A DNA stretch of 36,846 nt from Hyphomicrobiales bacterium (GCA_018335895.1 JAGXQU010000055.1:1-36846); one strand, 5' to 3'; shown: positions 1-7,147, counted from the first letter of the stretch. Numbers and translations: made by a program. The notes: generated by a model from the letters alone, not told the origin.

Positions 1-247
1 CGCGAAGCGAGGCTCGAGTCGATGTCGAGCAGCTTCATGAGATCGACGATCGACTGCTTCCAGTTGTAGTTATTCCGGCCGGTGCTGTCGGCGATTTTCT
101 GGATCATCTCCTCGGCTTGCTCGCGAGTGATGGGGTTCGCTTTGCCGGTCGCGGCATTGGCCGCCGCCGAAATGGTGCTTGCGAGTACGGAGCCAGCCGC
201 CTTCGCCTTCTCGAAAATCGCTGAAACAATGCTACCGAATACGCTCA
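1..247 (-). CDS. DUF3597 family protein, N-terminal part
   Basis: Partial gene: it starts at ATG 247-245 and runs off the left edge with 82 complete codons visible. A good ribosome site (AGGAGA) lies about 7 bases upstream. The protein begins MSVFGSIVSAIF, has an Ala-rich linker, then a conserved segment with NWKQSIVDLMKLLDIDSSL. That start and the WK-SIVDLMK-LDIDSSL block are the pattern I recognise from DUF3597, a family of small (about 120-150 residue) proteins of unknown function common in proteobacteria and annotated from its sequence only. No signal peptide or membrane segment is visible. The next gene upstream on the same strand (232-636) would overlap its start by 16 bases. Function unknown. 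Confidence 0.8.
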
Positions 248-636
248 TATTGCCGTCTCCTGTTGGGAATTACCCGCCCTTTGGCAAGACACTCTATCCA
301 TTTCGGATTCTCTGGAAAATAGGCTCCCGTAAGCAAATACCTGCGATTTTGTTCGTCATTTAGGGCTGATAGCCATGATCGTGGGGTCGGGAGCACCCCG
401 GCTATCTGCCATTCCGGCCTATCGAAACGTCCGGAGAGGGGCCGGTCCCGGAGTGGGGGCATACTGATCGCCCGCGTGACAACTTTCTGACAATTGGCTG
501 TAGGGCAGTTGCCGGCATAGGCCGCCAGTGTCTCGGCAGCGAGGCTGTTCACCGTCTCCGCGCACCAATCGGGGAAAACTGCTATCCGACCGCGCCGTGT
601 TCTTTGAGAAATATCGAACCGCGTGGCGATTCCCAT
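232..636 (-). CDS. hypothetical protein (134 aa), doubtful
   Basis: An open frame of 134 codons from ATG 636-634 with GAGAGG about 7 bases upstream. Its stop lies inside the first codons of the DUF3597 gene in another frame, a configuration compatible with translational coupling. The composition is protein-like, with Trp- and Pro-rich stretches (FPDWCAET, YFPENPKWIE), but I recognise no family, signal peptide or membrane segment. Codon use is less GC-biased at third positions (ATA, AGA, AGG, CTA occur) than in the sox genes nearby, which means either a transferred gene or no gene at all. If it is not real, 248-714 is a roughly 470-base non-coding stretch in which I see no other feature. Confidence 0.35.
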   Translation of the reverse strand: MGIATRFDISQRTRRGRIAVFPDWCAETVNSLAAETLAAYAGNCPTANCQKVVTRAISMPPLRDRPLSGRFDRPEWQIAGVLPTPRSWLSALNDEQNRRYLLTGAYFPENPKWIECLAKGRVIPNRRRQYERIR

Positions 637-714
637 TCCCGCCTCTCTATGTTGCGGTATCGTATAGATCTGACCGGGCCTTCCGTTGAATTGCTGCCGT
701 CGGGATAACGACAT

Positions 715-1506
715 TTGTTTTTGGTGCAGGATCTCGCAGCCTTTATGTCGGGCGGACTGGTCGGCTTCGTACTGGGGCTGATCGGCGCGGGCGGTTCTAT
801 TCTTGCCGTGCCGCTCGTATTTTACGCGGTCGGTGTTCCGTCCCAGCATATCGCTGTCGGCACCAGTGCGGTCGCGGTCGCGGCGAGCGCATTGATGAGT
901 CTCGCAGGCCACGCGCGCGCGAAGACCGTTCGCTGGCGCTGTGCGCTGACGTTCGCGGCTGCCGGGATTATCGGGGCCCTAGTCGGAACGGTGGCCGGAA
1001 AGGCTGTCGCGGGCAAGCTGCTGCTCGGATCGTTCGGGCTGATGATGATTGTCGTCGGCACGAGCATGCTGTTTCCGGTGCGCGCTTCCGCGCGCGGCGA
1101 CACGCAACTGTCGAGCGACACCGCGCCTGAATTGCTGCCGCGATTGATCGGCTACGGTTTTGCGGTTGGATTTCTGTCCGGTTTCTTCGGCATCGGCGGC
1201 GGCTTCCTCGTTGTGCCGGGTCTGATTTCGGCGACCTCCATGCCGGTCCTGAACGCGGTTGGAAGTTCGCTCGTATCGGTCACGGCATTCGGAACCGCGA
1301 GTGCGGCAAGCTATGCCTATTCGGCACTTGTCGACTGGCATGTGGCGGCGCTGTTCGTAGGTGGTGGTGCTGCGGGTTCGTTCCTTGGTCTCGTTGTATC
1401 GAGGGCTCTTGGAAAAAACGAGCGACTGCTGAAATCGATCTTCGCCGCATTCGTTATTCTGATCGGCTGTTATGTCGCATTCGATCAGGCTCGAGGATTT
1501 CTCTAG
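715..1506 (+). CDS. TSUP (TauE/SafE) family membrane anion exporter
   Basis: A 263-residue integral membrane protein made of two related halves. Each half begins with the family glycine signature: GFVLGLIGAGGSILAVP near residues 18-34 and GFLSGFFGIGGGFLVVP near 153-169. This inverted-repeat layout with about 8 hydrophobic segments is diagnostic of TSUP transporters, which move sulfite, sulfoacetate, thiosulfate or other small organic anions. The start is uncertain: TTG 715 gives the full first helix and has GGGA about 9 bases upstream, while GTG 724 and ATG 745 are alternatives. Its place beside the sox locus suggests export of sulfite or another sulfur anion made during thiosulfate oxidation, but the substrate is inferred from context only. 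Confidence 0.85.
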   Translation: MFLVQDLAAFMSGGLVGFVLGLIGAGGSILAVPLVFYAVGVPSQHIAVGTSAVAVAASALMSLAGHARAKTVRWRCALTFAAAGIIGALVGTVAGKAVAGKLLLGSFGLMMIVVGTSMLFPVRASARGDTQLSSDTAPELLPRLIGYGFAVGFLSGFFGIGGGFLVVPGLISATSMPVLNAVGSSLVSVTAFGTASAASYAYSALVDWHVAALFVGGGAAGSFLGLVVSRALGKNERLLKSIFAAFVILIGCYVAFDQARGFL

Positions 1507-1579
1507 AGATTTGCCTTTCTCCGGCTGGCGAGAGCAAACTTCGGAAAGTGGCCGCCCAAATGGTGCGGGAGGAAATGCG

Positions 1580-2077
1580 ATGAGAAAAATTCTCTTTAGC
1601 AGACTGATTTGCATTCTTGCTGCGATGCGTCCGGCGCTGGCGCAGGATGCACTGGTGACGCACAGAACGCTCAGCCCTGAACTCGCGCTCGAACTCGCGC
1701 GTGCAACGCTTGGCGACTGCCAGAAGCGCGGATTTCAGGTGGCGGTTGCGGTAACGGATCGCTTCGGCATCACACAGGTACTCCTGCGTGACCGCTTTGC
1801 GGGAGCGCACACGGTTCAAACCGCGATCGGCAAGGCGTGGACTGCCGCTTCGTTCAGGTCCCACACTAGCGATCTGATCACCGCGACGGCAGCAAACTCG
1901 CCGCAAGCCGGAATCCGGAATCTGCCGGGTGTCGTGGTGGTGGGCGGAGGGGTTCTCGTCGAGGCAGGCGGCTCGCTTGTAGGCGCGGTTGGAGTATCAG
2001 GAGCACCCGGCGGCGACGCGGATCACGCCTGTGCAAAAGCAGGCATCGACGCGATCCGCGACAAGCTGGATTTCTGA
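1580..2077 (+). CDS. secreted GlcG/HbpS-like (heme-degrading domain) protein
   Basis: 165 residues starting at ATG 1580, fixed by a strong GGGAGGAAA ribosome site 5-12 bases upstream; ATG 1575 is out because it meets a stop at once. An N-terminal signal peptide (MRKILFSRLICILAAM..ALAQ) predicts periplasmic export with cleavage near residue 22. The rest is the GlcG/HbpS fold: AVAVTDRFG near 55, an AIGKAWTAASF helix, and the C-terminal G(V/A)VGVSGAPGGDAD motif with Asp-rich ending. Family members bind heme or small molecules and often accompany redox enzymes; the precise role is unknown. It follows the TSUP gene by 73 bases on the same strand and ends 29 bases before the convergent DsrE-like gene. 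A periplasmic helper of Sox chemistry is plausible but inferred. Confidence 0.8.
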   Translation: MRKILFSRLICILAAMRPALAQDALVTHRTLSPELALELARATLGDCQKRGFQVAVAVTDRFGITQVLLRDRFAGAHTVQTAIGKAWTAASFRSHTSDLITATAANSPQAGIRNLPGVVVVGGGVLVEAGGSLVGAVGVSGAPGGDADHACAKAGIDAIRDKLDF

Positions 2078-2106
2078 TCCCGAGCGCGAACGGAGCGAGC
2101 CTCTGC

Positions 2107-2619
2107 TCAGCCCACCTTCAGATAGGCGAAGCCCTTCGTCTGCAACTCGGCGACGGTCGCGACACCGGACGGAACGAATTTGAGGAACGATTCCTTCCGC
2201 GTCTTTGCAGGATCAATTTTCAAGCGCTTGTAGGTGATCTGGCAGAGATAGGCTTCGACGCCGTATTTGGTCAGGCCAGTGAAGCGCTTGAACAGGTCAG
2301 GATCGATCTCGTCCTTCTCCCAGGGCGTGTCCTTGCGGTCATCGAGGAAGAATTTGAGCCCGGCGCCGTGGGCGACCACCACGAGCTTCAACTTCAGCGA
2401 GTCGAATTCGTACGCCGAATAGTGGTTCAGCATGTTTTGCATCATTTGCGAGAACCGGCCAGGGTCGCCGAAATCGCAATGATAGAGACAGGCGATGTCG
2501 GTATCCTTCTTGACCTCGGCCATGTTCAGCGCAACCGGATTGCTCCTCGCAGCGCTCGCCGCAGCGAGCACCGCGCCAGAACCGATCAGTGCTCCGAACA
2601 CTTCACGTCTGTTTTTCAT
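2107..2619 (-). CDS. Tat-exported DsrE/DsrF-like sulfur-relay family protein
   Basis: 170 residues. The N-terminus MKNRREVFGALIGSG followed by a hydrophobic Ala-rich stretch is a twin-arginine signal (R4-R5), so the protein should be periplasmic. The body matches the DsrE-like fold: a first strand with two Cys (C44 and C48), the VVVAHGAGL loop near 81-88, the VEAYLCQ segment carrying C126 at the position of the usual active Cys, and the ending SGVATVAELQTKGFAYLK. DsrE-type proteins bind and pass sulfane sulfur as a Cys persulfide. It is the last gene of the leftward sox arm but is separated from soxX by a strong terminator, so its expression is partly uncoupled. A role in handling polysulfide or SoxYZ-bound sulfur is inference. 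Confidence 0.82.
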   Translation of the reverse strand: MKNRREVFGALIGSGAVLAAASAARSNPVALNMAEVKKDTDIACLYHCDFGDPGRFSQMMQNMLNHYSAYEFDSLKLKLVVVAHGAGLKFFLDDRKDTPWEKDEIDPDLFKRFTGLTKYGVEAYLCQITYKRLKIDPAKTRKESFLKFVPSGVATVAELQTKGFAYLKVG

Positions 2620-2676
2620 GGGACTCTCCAGGAATGTTCCGGGTTTCGTGGCAGTAGTGATGAAACGCTAGAGAAG

Positions 2677-2706
2677 AAAAAAGGCGCGCCGGAGCGCGCC
2701 TTTTTT
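2677..2706 (-). terminator. intrinsic terminator after soxX (works both ways)
   Basis: A perfect stem GGCGCGC (2683-2689) / GCGCGCC (2694-2700) with a CGGA loop, flanked by A6 on the left and T6 on the right. It reads as a classic GC stem plus U tract in both directions. It stands 7 bases after the soxX stop codon, between soxX and the DsrE-like gene, so it ends or attenuates the leftward sox transcript. Confidence 0.9.
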
Positions 2707-2713
2707 GGAATGG

Positions 2714-3322
2714 TTACTTGTTGACCGGACTCTCCGGGCTCATCAGGAGCGCGACAACGTCCTTGATCTGGTCGATCGTCAGCACGCCGTTCGCGCCAAG
2801 ACGCGGCATGTTGGAGCAGGGCAGAGTCGCATGCGAATTGTAGATGCGCTCGTACACCGCCTTCACGGCCTCTTCCTTGAACCCCTTCAGCTTGCCGTAG
2901 TTCAGGAGGCTCGGCCCGATCGTGCCGTAGCTTAATTCCTTCGGCGCTAGCTGGTGGCAAGCGTAGCAATTGCCACCGCTTGCACGCTGCGGCGGGTAGT
3001 CGGTAAAGCGCATACCATAGCCGGACTGCGCGATAGCCTCGCCCTTCTTCCAGTCGCCCATGAACTTGCCGTCGTCGGGATACTTGATCGACGCTTTGGC
3101 CGCTTTCTGGATTTGCGCGGCAATGGCGGCGGGCGGATTGTTCTTGAAAGCCGAGCAGTGCTTCATCGTTTCGTCCGGCATGAGACGATCTTTCCAGTCG
3201 TCCGGTGCCTTGGCGAACGCCGCCTTGATGGCGTCATCCGCGGAAAGTTTCTGCTGGGCGTAAGCAGCCGTGCTGATGGCGGCGGCGGCGATGAGGGCGG
3301 TTGCAGCGAGAATGTTTCGCAT
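2714..3322 (-). CDS. soxX: SoxX, monoheme c-type cytochrome subunit of SoxAX
   Basis: 202 residues from ATG 3322-3320 with GAGGGA upstream. The Sec signal peptide MRNILAATAL..AYA predicts cleavage before Q23. The heme c motif CYACH is at 119-123, and NMP (M172) supplies the likely distal ligand in the SNMPRLG segment. C56 and C169 could form a disulfide in the N-terminal extension found in longer SoxX proteins. SoxX is the electron-accepting subunit of the SoxAX complex, which attaches thiosulfate oxidatively to the Cys arm of SoxY in the periplasm. It lies 14 bases after soxA and ends at a terminator. Longer frames through this gene start too early; the signal peptide decides the start. Confidence 0.95.
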   Translation of the reverse strand: MRNILAATALIAAAAISTAAYAQQKLSADDAIKAAFAKAPDDWKDRLMPDETMKHCSAFKNNPPAAIAAQIQKAAKASIKYPDDGKFMGDWKKGEAIAQSGYGMRFTDYPPQRASGGNCYACHQLAPKELSYGTIGPSLLNYGKLKGFKEEAVKAVYERIYNSHATLPCSNMPRLGANGVLTIDQIKDVVALLMSPESPVNK

Positions 3323-3336
3323 GTGCGTTCCCTCGT

Positions 3337-4161
3337 TTACCGCTTGAGACCGGGTGCGGAAATTTCGCCGCCCTCGGCCGTCTTGCTGAGATAGGCGATG
3401 ATGGCGATGGTGGCGTCGGTGCCGAGTTCCACACGCGGCATGCGCATCTGCCAGTAGCAGTCGAAGACGCGGTGCTGCATGGTCATCACGTGGCTGCTCG
3501 AGACGCGGTAGCCGGGCCATTCGCCAACGACCTTCTTGGCTTCTTCAGGATCCGAAAGGTGCGGCAGACCCTGAAGCCGGATGCGCTGGCCGGACGTCGA
3601 GTGGCAGCTTGCGCAGGAGAAGTCGAAGGGACCGGAGCGGCGATTGAAAAGCTCTTCCCCGAGTGCGACGACGGCTTTCGCCTGCGGCGTGTCGAGCTTC
3701 GGCGCGAACTTCATGCCGGAAGATTTATGCGCGACATAGGTCGCGATCGCACCGAGTTCCTTGACGGGTTTGCCGCCGGACGGATGCGGATTTTTGACGA
3801 GTTCGGCGCGGTCGAAACCCTGCAAGGTCTCCATGCACCACAGAAGGCGGGCTTCCAAATCGAGCACCTTCTTGGCATCGGCGAAGTAGCGGGGCAGTTC
3901 GGCGAAAGCGCCGTCTACAACTCCCGGGCCTTTGCCGAGATCGCATTTCTCGAGCGAAACATTCTTCGGGCCGCGAGGCGTCTTCCACAGCTGTTCGCCG
4001 CGATCGGCATCCAACAAGCCGGGATTGCTCCACGGATCGGCTTTCAACATTTTGCGATACTGCTCGATCGCCTTTTCCGTGGCGTCGTCCTGCGCATTTG
4101 CGGGCGCAGCAAAGGCAACGCAGGCGCACAATACGCCCAGCACAATTCCAGTGAGCTTCAT
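3337..4161 (-). CDS. soxA: SoxA, catalytic cytochrome c of SoxAX (monoheme type)
   Basis: 274 residues with a signal peptide (MKLTGIVLGVLCACVAFAAPANA). The C-terminal domain has heme motif CASCH at 183-187 and, in RVFDCYWQMR, C235, which corresponds to the Cys persulfide ligand at the SoxA active-site heme. The N-terminal domain lacks a CxxCH: only C73 and C109 remain, which in monoheme SoxA proteins replace the first heme by a disulfide. So this SoxA has one heme, unlike the diheme SoxA of Paracoccus or Rhodovulum. With SoxX it catalyses c-type cytochrome reduction coupled to thiosulfate conjugation to SoxY. It is the first gene after a 104-base gap from soxT, which may hold its own promoter. 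Confidence 0.95.
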   Translation of the reverse strand: MKLTGIVLGVLCACVAFAAPANAQDDATEKAIEQYRKMLKADPWSNPGLLDADRGEQLWKTPRGPKNVSLEKCDLGKGPGVVDGAFAELPRYFADAKKVLDLEARLLWCMETLQGFDRAELVKNPHPSGGKPVKELGAIATYVAHKSSGMKFAPKLDTPQAKAVVALGEELFNRRSGPFDFSCASCHSTSGQRIRLQGLPHLSDPEEAKKVVGEWPGYRVSSSHVMTMQHRVFDCYWQMRMPRVELGTDATIAIIAYLSKTAEGGEISAPGLKR

Positions 4162-4265
4162 CTTGGCTTCCTCCGAACCCCTTTTGATTTAGTTGATTTT
4201 TCTTATTTAGGGCAGTTCCAAGAATACATAGAAACATGCGAATGAAAAGAAGTGTTTTGCCGCGT
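4162..4265 (-). promoter_or_regulatory. candidate promoter/operator region upstream of soxA
   Basis: This AT-rich 104-base gap separates soxT from soxA. The + strand carries GTTCCAAGAATA at 4215-4226, nearly the same as GTTCAAGAATA at 6247-6257 in the soxS/soxY intergenic region, differing by one inserted C. GAAT also occurs at 4240-4243. No terminator hairpin is visible after soxT. A shared SoxR-type operator at both places is the simplest reading but is unproven. Confidence 0.35.
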
Positions 4266-5342
4266 TCAGAGAAACCTGCGCACGAGTTCGCGGAACGAAC
4301 CTTCGAACAGAACAACGATGCCGAGTCTTGCACCGACAATCATTCCCGCAACTGCGAGAGGCCATGACAGTGCAAGCAGCGAACCGGCAGTGAGTCCCTG
4401 ACCGATCGTGCAGCCGCCGGCGAGGATTCCACCGAATCCCATCAATGCTGCGCCGCCGAGATGCCGGCGCATTTCGCGCTGATCGTCGAAGGCTTCCCAG
4501 CGGAATTCATTCGAGCGCATCGCTGAGAGCCACGAACCGGCAATGACGCCGAGGACGCTGCCGACCCCGAACTCGATGAGAGTCGTGGGAGCGAGGAGGG
4601 CGCCGAAGATCGCGCGGCCGACCGGAGCCACGAACGTCAAGCTCTGGGGTTTCGACGGGCCGTCGAATTCGTCAGCCAGAATAGTCGTCGCGAGCCAGCC
4701 TAGGCCGATGCACAGACCGAGCGTAACTCCTGCGCCGAGCAGCCGGGGAGATTTGCGCAAGCGGGGATGAAAGGCGGCAAAGGAGATCAACAGTCCGCCG
4801 ATTGCGATGCTGAGCGGCAGCCGCAGATCGGCATGCAGCGCCTGTCCAAGCACCGACGGAAGATCGGAAGAAATCTCCGAAGCAAATCTGATCGGAATCG
4901 CCTCAAACACAGAGAGACGAACTCCGGAAAGAACGCCGCGCAGGATTGCGAGGGCGGTTGCCGCGAACACCAACACGACCACAAGACTTCTGAGATCGCC
5001 GGAGCCCAGACGAACGAGCGACCCGAAGCTGCACGTGCCGACGAGCGCCATGCCGAGGCCGAAGATCAACCCGCCGAACAGGAGCCCAATCCAGGGGATG
5101 GCGGAGGTGATGTAGTTGGTGCTGGCCGGTTTCAGATAGCCGGCGACAATCAACGTCTGTGTGAAGAGGATTGCGATACCCAGCGCAAGACCGAAGATGC
5201 GGATGCGCCGCGTGTCTCCGGCCACCGTCGCGTCTTCGATCGCGCCGAAGGAGCACAGCCGCGAACGTTGGGTTACGAATCCGGCGATGCCGCCGATCGC
5301 AAATCCGGCAAGTGCTAGTGACCATGCATAGGCCGACACCAT
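4266..5342 (-). CDS. soxT: SoxT-like YeeE/YedE family sulfur-compound transporter
   Basis: 358 residues, about 9-10 hydrophobic segments, with ATG 5342 preceded by GAAGGCG. The three cysteines expected for the YeeE/YedE (TsuA-type) thiosulfate channel are present in the usual Gly/Ser settings: C30 in SRLCSFG, C104 in GTCSFG and C311 in GGCTIGQG. In characterised TsuA these cysteines pass thiosulfate across the membrane. In sox loci the homologue is called SoxT and is thought to import thiosulfate or another sulfane-sulfur species, which would inform the cytoplasmic SoxR sensor. It follows soxR by 50 bases on the same strand. The exact substrate and direction cannot be read from the sequence. 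Confidence 0.85.
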   Translation of the reverse strand: MVSAYAWSLALAGFAIGGIAGFVTQRSRLCSFGAIEDATVAGDTRRIRIFGLALGIAILFTQTLIVAGYLKPASTNYITSAIPWIGLLFGGLIFGLGMALVGTCSFGSLVRLGSGDLRSLVVVLVFAATALAILRGVLSGVRLSVFEAIPIRFASEISSDLPSVLGQALHADLRLPLSIAIGGLLISFAAFHPRLRKSPRLLGAGVTLGLCIGLGWLATTILADEFDGPSKPQSLTFVAPVGRAIFGALLAPTTLIEFGVGSVLGVIAGSWLSAMRSNEFRWEAFDDQREMRRHLGGAALMGFGGILAGGCTIGQGLTAGSLLALSWPLAVAGMIVGARLGIVVLFEGSFRELVRRFL

Positions 5343-5392
5343 ACGCGCGCCTTCAGTGTTTCAGGGCTTGCGTGCCGGCCCCTGAATGCCGG

Positions 5393-5770
5393 CTATTTCT
5401 TTTGTTCAGGCTTCGCCGTTTCGCAGAAGATTCCGTAGATCACCGAAATGACCTGCCGCACGTTTTCGTTGGCGAGGCTGTAATAGATCACCTTGCCGTC
5501 GCGCCGCGTCGTCACCATGCCGTCGAAGCGCAGGCGAGCGAGCTGCTGCGATACGGTGGGCTGCCGCAGCGAGAGAATGGTTTCCAGCTCCGTGACCGAG
5601 CGTTCGCCTTCGGCGAGCAGGCAGAGCAGGAGCAGCCTGCTTTCGTGGGACAGCGCCTTGAGGAAGTCGCTTGCCTCCCGCGCGTTGCGCATGAGCTGAT
5701 CGAGTTCGTCGGAGAACTCCGCGCCGTCGCGCAACTCCCGTTCGATCGATTTCGATACGATTCTGGTCAT
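5393..5770 (-). CDS. soxR: SoxR, ArsR-family persulfide-responsive repressor
   Basis: 125 residues forming a winged helix-turn-helix: FLKALSHESRLLLLCLL (36-52), recognition helix QPTVSQQLARL (70-80), and wing TTRRDGKVIYYSL (87-99). C50 and C116 are the only cysteines and are 66 residues apart, the same spacing as the sensing pair C41/C107 of SqrR. This marks the SqrR/BigR/SoxR group, in which the pair forms a di- to tetrasulfide bridge on exposure to sulfane sulfur and releases DNA. The gene overlaps the end of soxS by 4 bases (ATGA), a sign of translational coupling. It probably represses the divergent soxS and soxY promoters and perhaps soxA, and so derepresses sox when thiosulfate or sulfide is present. 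Confidence 0.9.
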   Translation of the reverse strand: MTRIVSKSIERELRDGAEFSDELDQLMRNAREASDFLKALSHESRLLLLCLLAEGERSVTELETILSLRQPTVSQQLARLRFDGMVTTRRDGKVIYYSLANENVRQVISVIYGIFCETAKPEQKK

Positions 5771-6177
5771 AACATTCTCCGGCCGGCGCCGCGTTCCGCG
5801 TTCGGCAACTTCTGAAGCAGTACGCCGAGCAGGCCCCAGAACGACGCCTCGTCCTTATACCCGGTAAGTCTGCCGATTTCCTTCCCGCTCTCAACGAGAA
5901 CGAAGGTCGGCGTTGCGACTACAGGTGCGGAGAGCGAAATGTCCAGCGGCATGTCTTTGGACAGTACGATTCGCCTGAGCGGCGCGATTTTACTCTCGGG
6001 GGTCTTGGGATAGATGGGCCCGATCTCGCGGTGCCACATAAGGCACCAAGGACAACCGGGGCTTTCGAACATCACCAATTCGGCGGCATTCGAGCGCGAA
6101 GAAGCGCCGAAAAATAAGGCGCTGAATAAGAAGAACGAGAATGCGGTAAGGACTTTTCTCCGCAGCACCCTTTGCAT
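5767..6177 (-). CDS. soxS: SoxS, periplasmic thioredoxin-like protein
   Basis: 136 residues with a signal/anchor (MQRVLRRKVLTAFSFFLFSALFFG) and a thioredoxin-type active site CPWC (C42, C45) in the context FESPGCPWCLMWH, followed by the cis-Pro region VVATPTFVLVESGKE. This matches SoxS, the periplasmic thiol reductase that keeps the SoxY Cys arm reduced and active. It is the first gene of the leftward arm, divergent from soxY across 126 bases, and overlaps soxR by 4 bases. Its usual membrane electron donor (SoxV/CcdA type) is not in this window, so reducing power must come from a gene elsewhere. GGAG lies about 11 bases before the start. Confidence 0.88.
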   Translation of the reverse strand: MQRVLRRKVLTAFSFFLFSALFFGASSRSNAAELVMFESPGCPWCLMWHREIGPIYPKTPESKIAPLRRIVLSKDMPLDISLSAPVVATPTFVLVESGKEIGRLTGYKDEASFWGLLGVLLQKLPNAERGAGRRML

Positions 6178-6303
6178 TTCCTTCGCTCCGTCTCGGATAA
6201 ATCGGCCCGGGAGGCTTTACATATAAAAAATTTAATATGAGAATATGTTCAAGAATAGCCCTGCTACAAGCAGGCGTGGGATGAAATCTAAAAGGAGAGG
6301 CCG
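6178..6303. promoter_or_regulatory. divergent soxS/soxY promoter and candidate SoxR operator
   Basis: A 126-base divergent intergenic region with a strikingly AT-rich core (6218-6257) in GC-rich surroundings. It holds an inverted repeat ACATAT (6219-6224) / ATATGT (6243-6248), a direct repeat GAAT-N8-GAAT (6241-6256), and GTTCAAGAATA (6247-6257), which recurs nearly unchanged upstream of soxA. ArsR-type SqrR/BigR repressors bind AT-rich sites at such promoters. Exact -10 and -35 boxes cannot be assigned with confidence. Confidence 0.5.
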
Positions 6304-6768
6304 ATGGCTGTAACGAGGCCAATTGCGTCACGCCGCCAGGTCCTGTCGGGACTTGCTGCAGTGCCGCTGGCGTTTGCATTCCTTCCGCAGCTTGCGGAAG
6401 CAAGTGCCAGCGCGGTGGAAGCTGAAATCAAGAAGCTCTTTGGCGACAAGGCGATCGGTTCGGGCAAGATCAAGCTCGACGCGCCGCAGATCGCGGAGAA
6501 CGGCCTCGTGGTGCCGGTCACGGTAGAGGTGGAAAGCCCCATGACCGACGCCGACTACGTCAAGGCGATTCATGTTTTTGCAGACGAAAATCCGCTTCCG
6601 GGCGTCGTGAGCTACCGCTTCACGCCTGCTTCGGGCAAGGCGGTGGTTTCGTTCCGCATGCGCCTCGCGAGGACGCAGCACGTCGTCTGTCTCGCGGAAA
6701 TGTCGAACGGCACCGTTCACATGACGAAGTCCGAAGTCAAAGTGACCATTGGCGGTTGCGGCGGCTAG
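6304..6768 (+). CDS. soxY: SoxY, sulfur-carrier subunit of SoxYZ
   Basis: 154 residues with a strong AAAGGAGAGG ribosome site. The Tat signal is ASRRQVLSGLAAVPLAFA (R10-R11), and SoxZ is co-exported with it. The mature protein is an all-beta domain and ends in the hallmark flexible arm VTIGGCGG, whose C152 carries the thiosulfate-derived sulfur as an S-thiosulfonate. Every periplasmic Sox enzyme acts on this arm. It is the first gene of the rightward arm, followed by soxZ after 29 bases. Length and ending are normal for the family. Confidence 0.97.
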   Translation: MAVTRPIASRRQVLSGLAAVPLAFAFLPQLAEASASAVEAEIKKLFGDKAIGSGKIKLDAPQIAENGLVVPVTVEVESPMTDADYVKAIHVFADENPLPGVVSYRFTPASGKAVVSFRMRLARTQHVVCLAEMSNGTVHMTKSEVKVTIGGCGG

Positions 6769-6797
6769 TCCGCGGCGCATCAGGAAACGGTATCGAT

Positions 6798-7124
6798 ATG
6801 AGCAATCCGACACCCCGAGTTCGAGTTCCCGCCAAGGCCAAGGCCGGCGAGATCATCGAGATCAAAACGCTGATTTCCCACGAAATGGAATCCGGCCAGC
6901 GGAAGGATTCCGCCGGCAAGGCGATCCCGCGGAAGATCATCAAGGCCTTCACCGCCTCCTTCAACGGTAAGCCGTTTTTGGAATCGGACTGGCATCCCGC
7001 GATCTCCGCTAATCCGTATCAATCCTTCTTCTTCAAGGTGACGCAGGCGGGCGAATTCCGCTTCGTCTGGAAGGACGACGACGGCAGCGAGTATGTCGCG
7101 ACGAACAAAATAGAACTGGCGTAA
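6798..7124 (+). CDS. soxZ: SoxZ, partner subunit of SoxYZ
   Basis: 108 residues beginning MSNPTPRVRVPAKAKAGE at ATG 6798, with GGAAACGG upstream. An upstream extension to 6756 lies inside soxY and does not resemble SoxZ. There is no signal peptide, as usual: SoxZ travels out with SoxY by Tat hitchhiking. Typical features are EIIEIKTLISHEMESG (24-39), NPYQSFFFKV and FVWKDDDGSEY near the C-terminus, making an immunoglobulin-like beta sandwich that binds SoxY. A hairpin overlaps its stop codon (7118-7147). Confidence 0.96.
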   Translation: MSNPTPRVRVPAKAKAGEIIEIKTLISHEMESGQRKDSAGKAIPRKIIKAFTASFNGKPFLESDWHPAISANPYQSFFFKVTQAGEFRFVWKDDDGSEYVATNKIELA

Positions 7125-7147
7125 GCGCGAGCTAAGCCGCTTACGCC
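7118..7147 (+). promoter_or_regulatory. hairpin over the soxZ stop codon
   Basis: A perfect 10-bp stem GGCGTAAGCG (7118-7127) / CGCTTACGCC (7138-7147) with a 10-base loop. The soxZ stop TAA lies inside the left arm. No T tract follows, so it is not a standard terminator. It may attenuate read-through or protect the upstream soxYZ message so that the carrier is made in excess over SoxB. The role is inference; the stem is directly visible. Confidence 0.6.
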
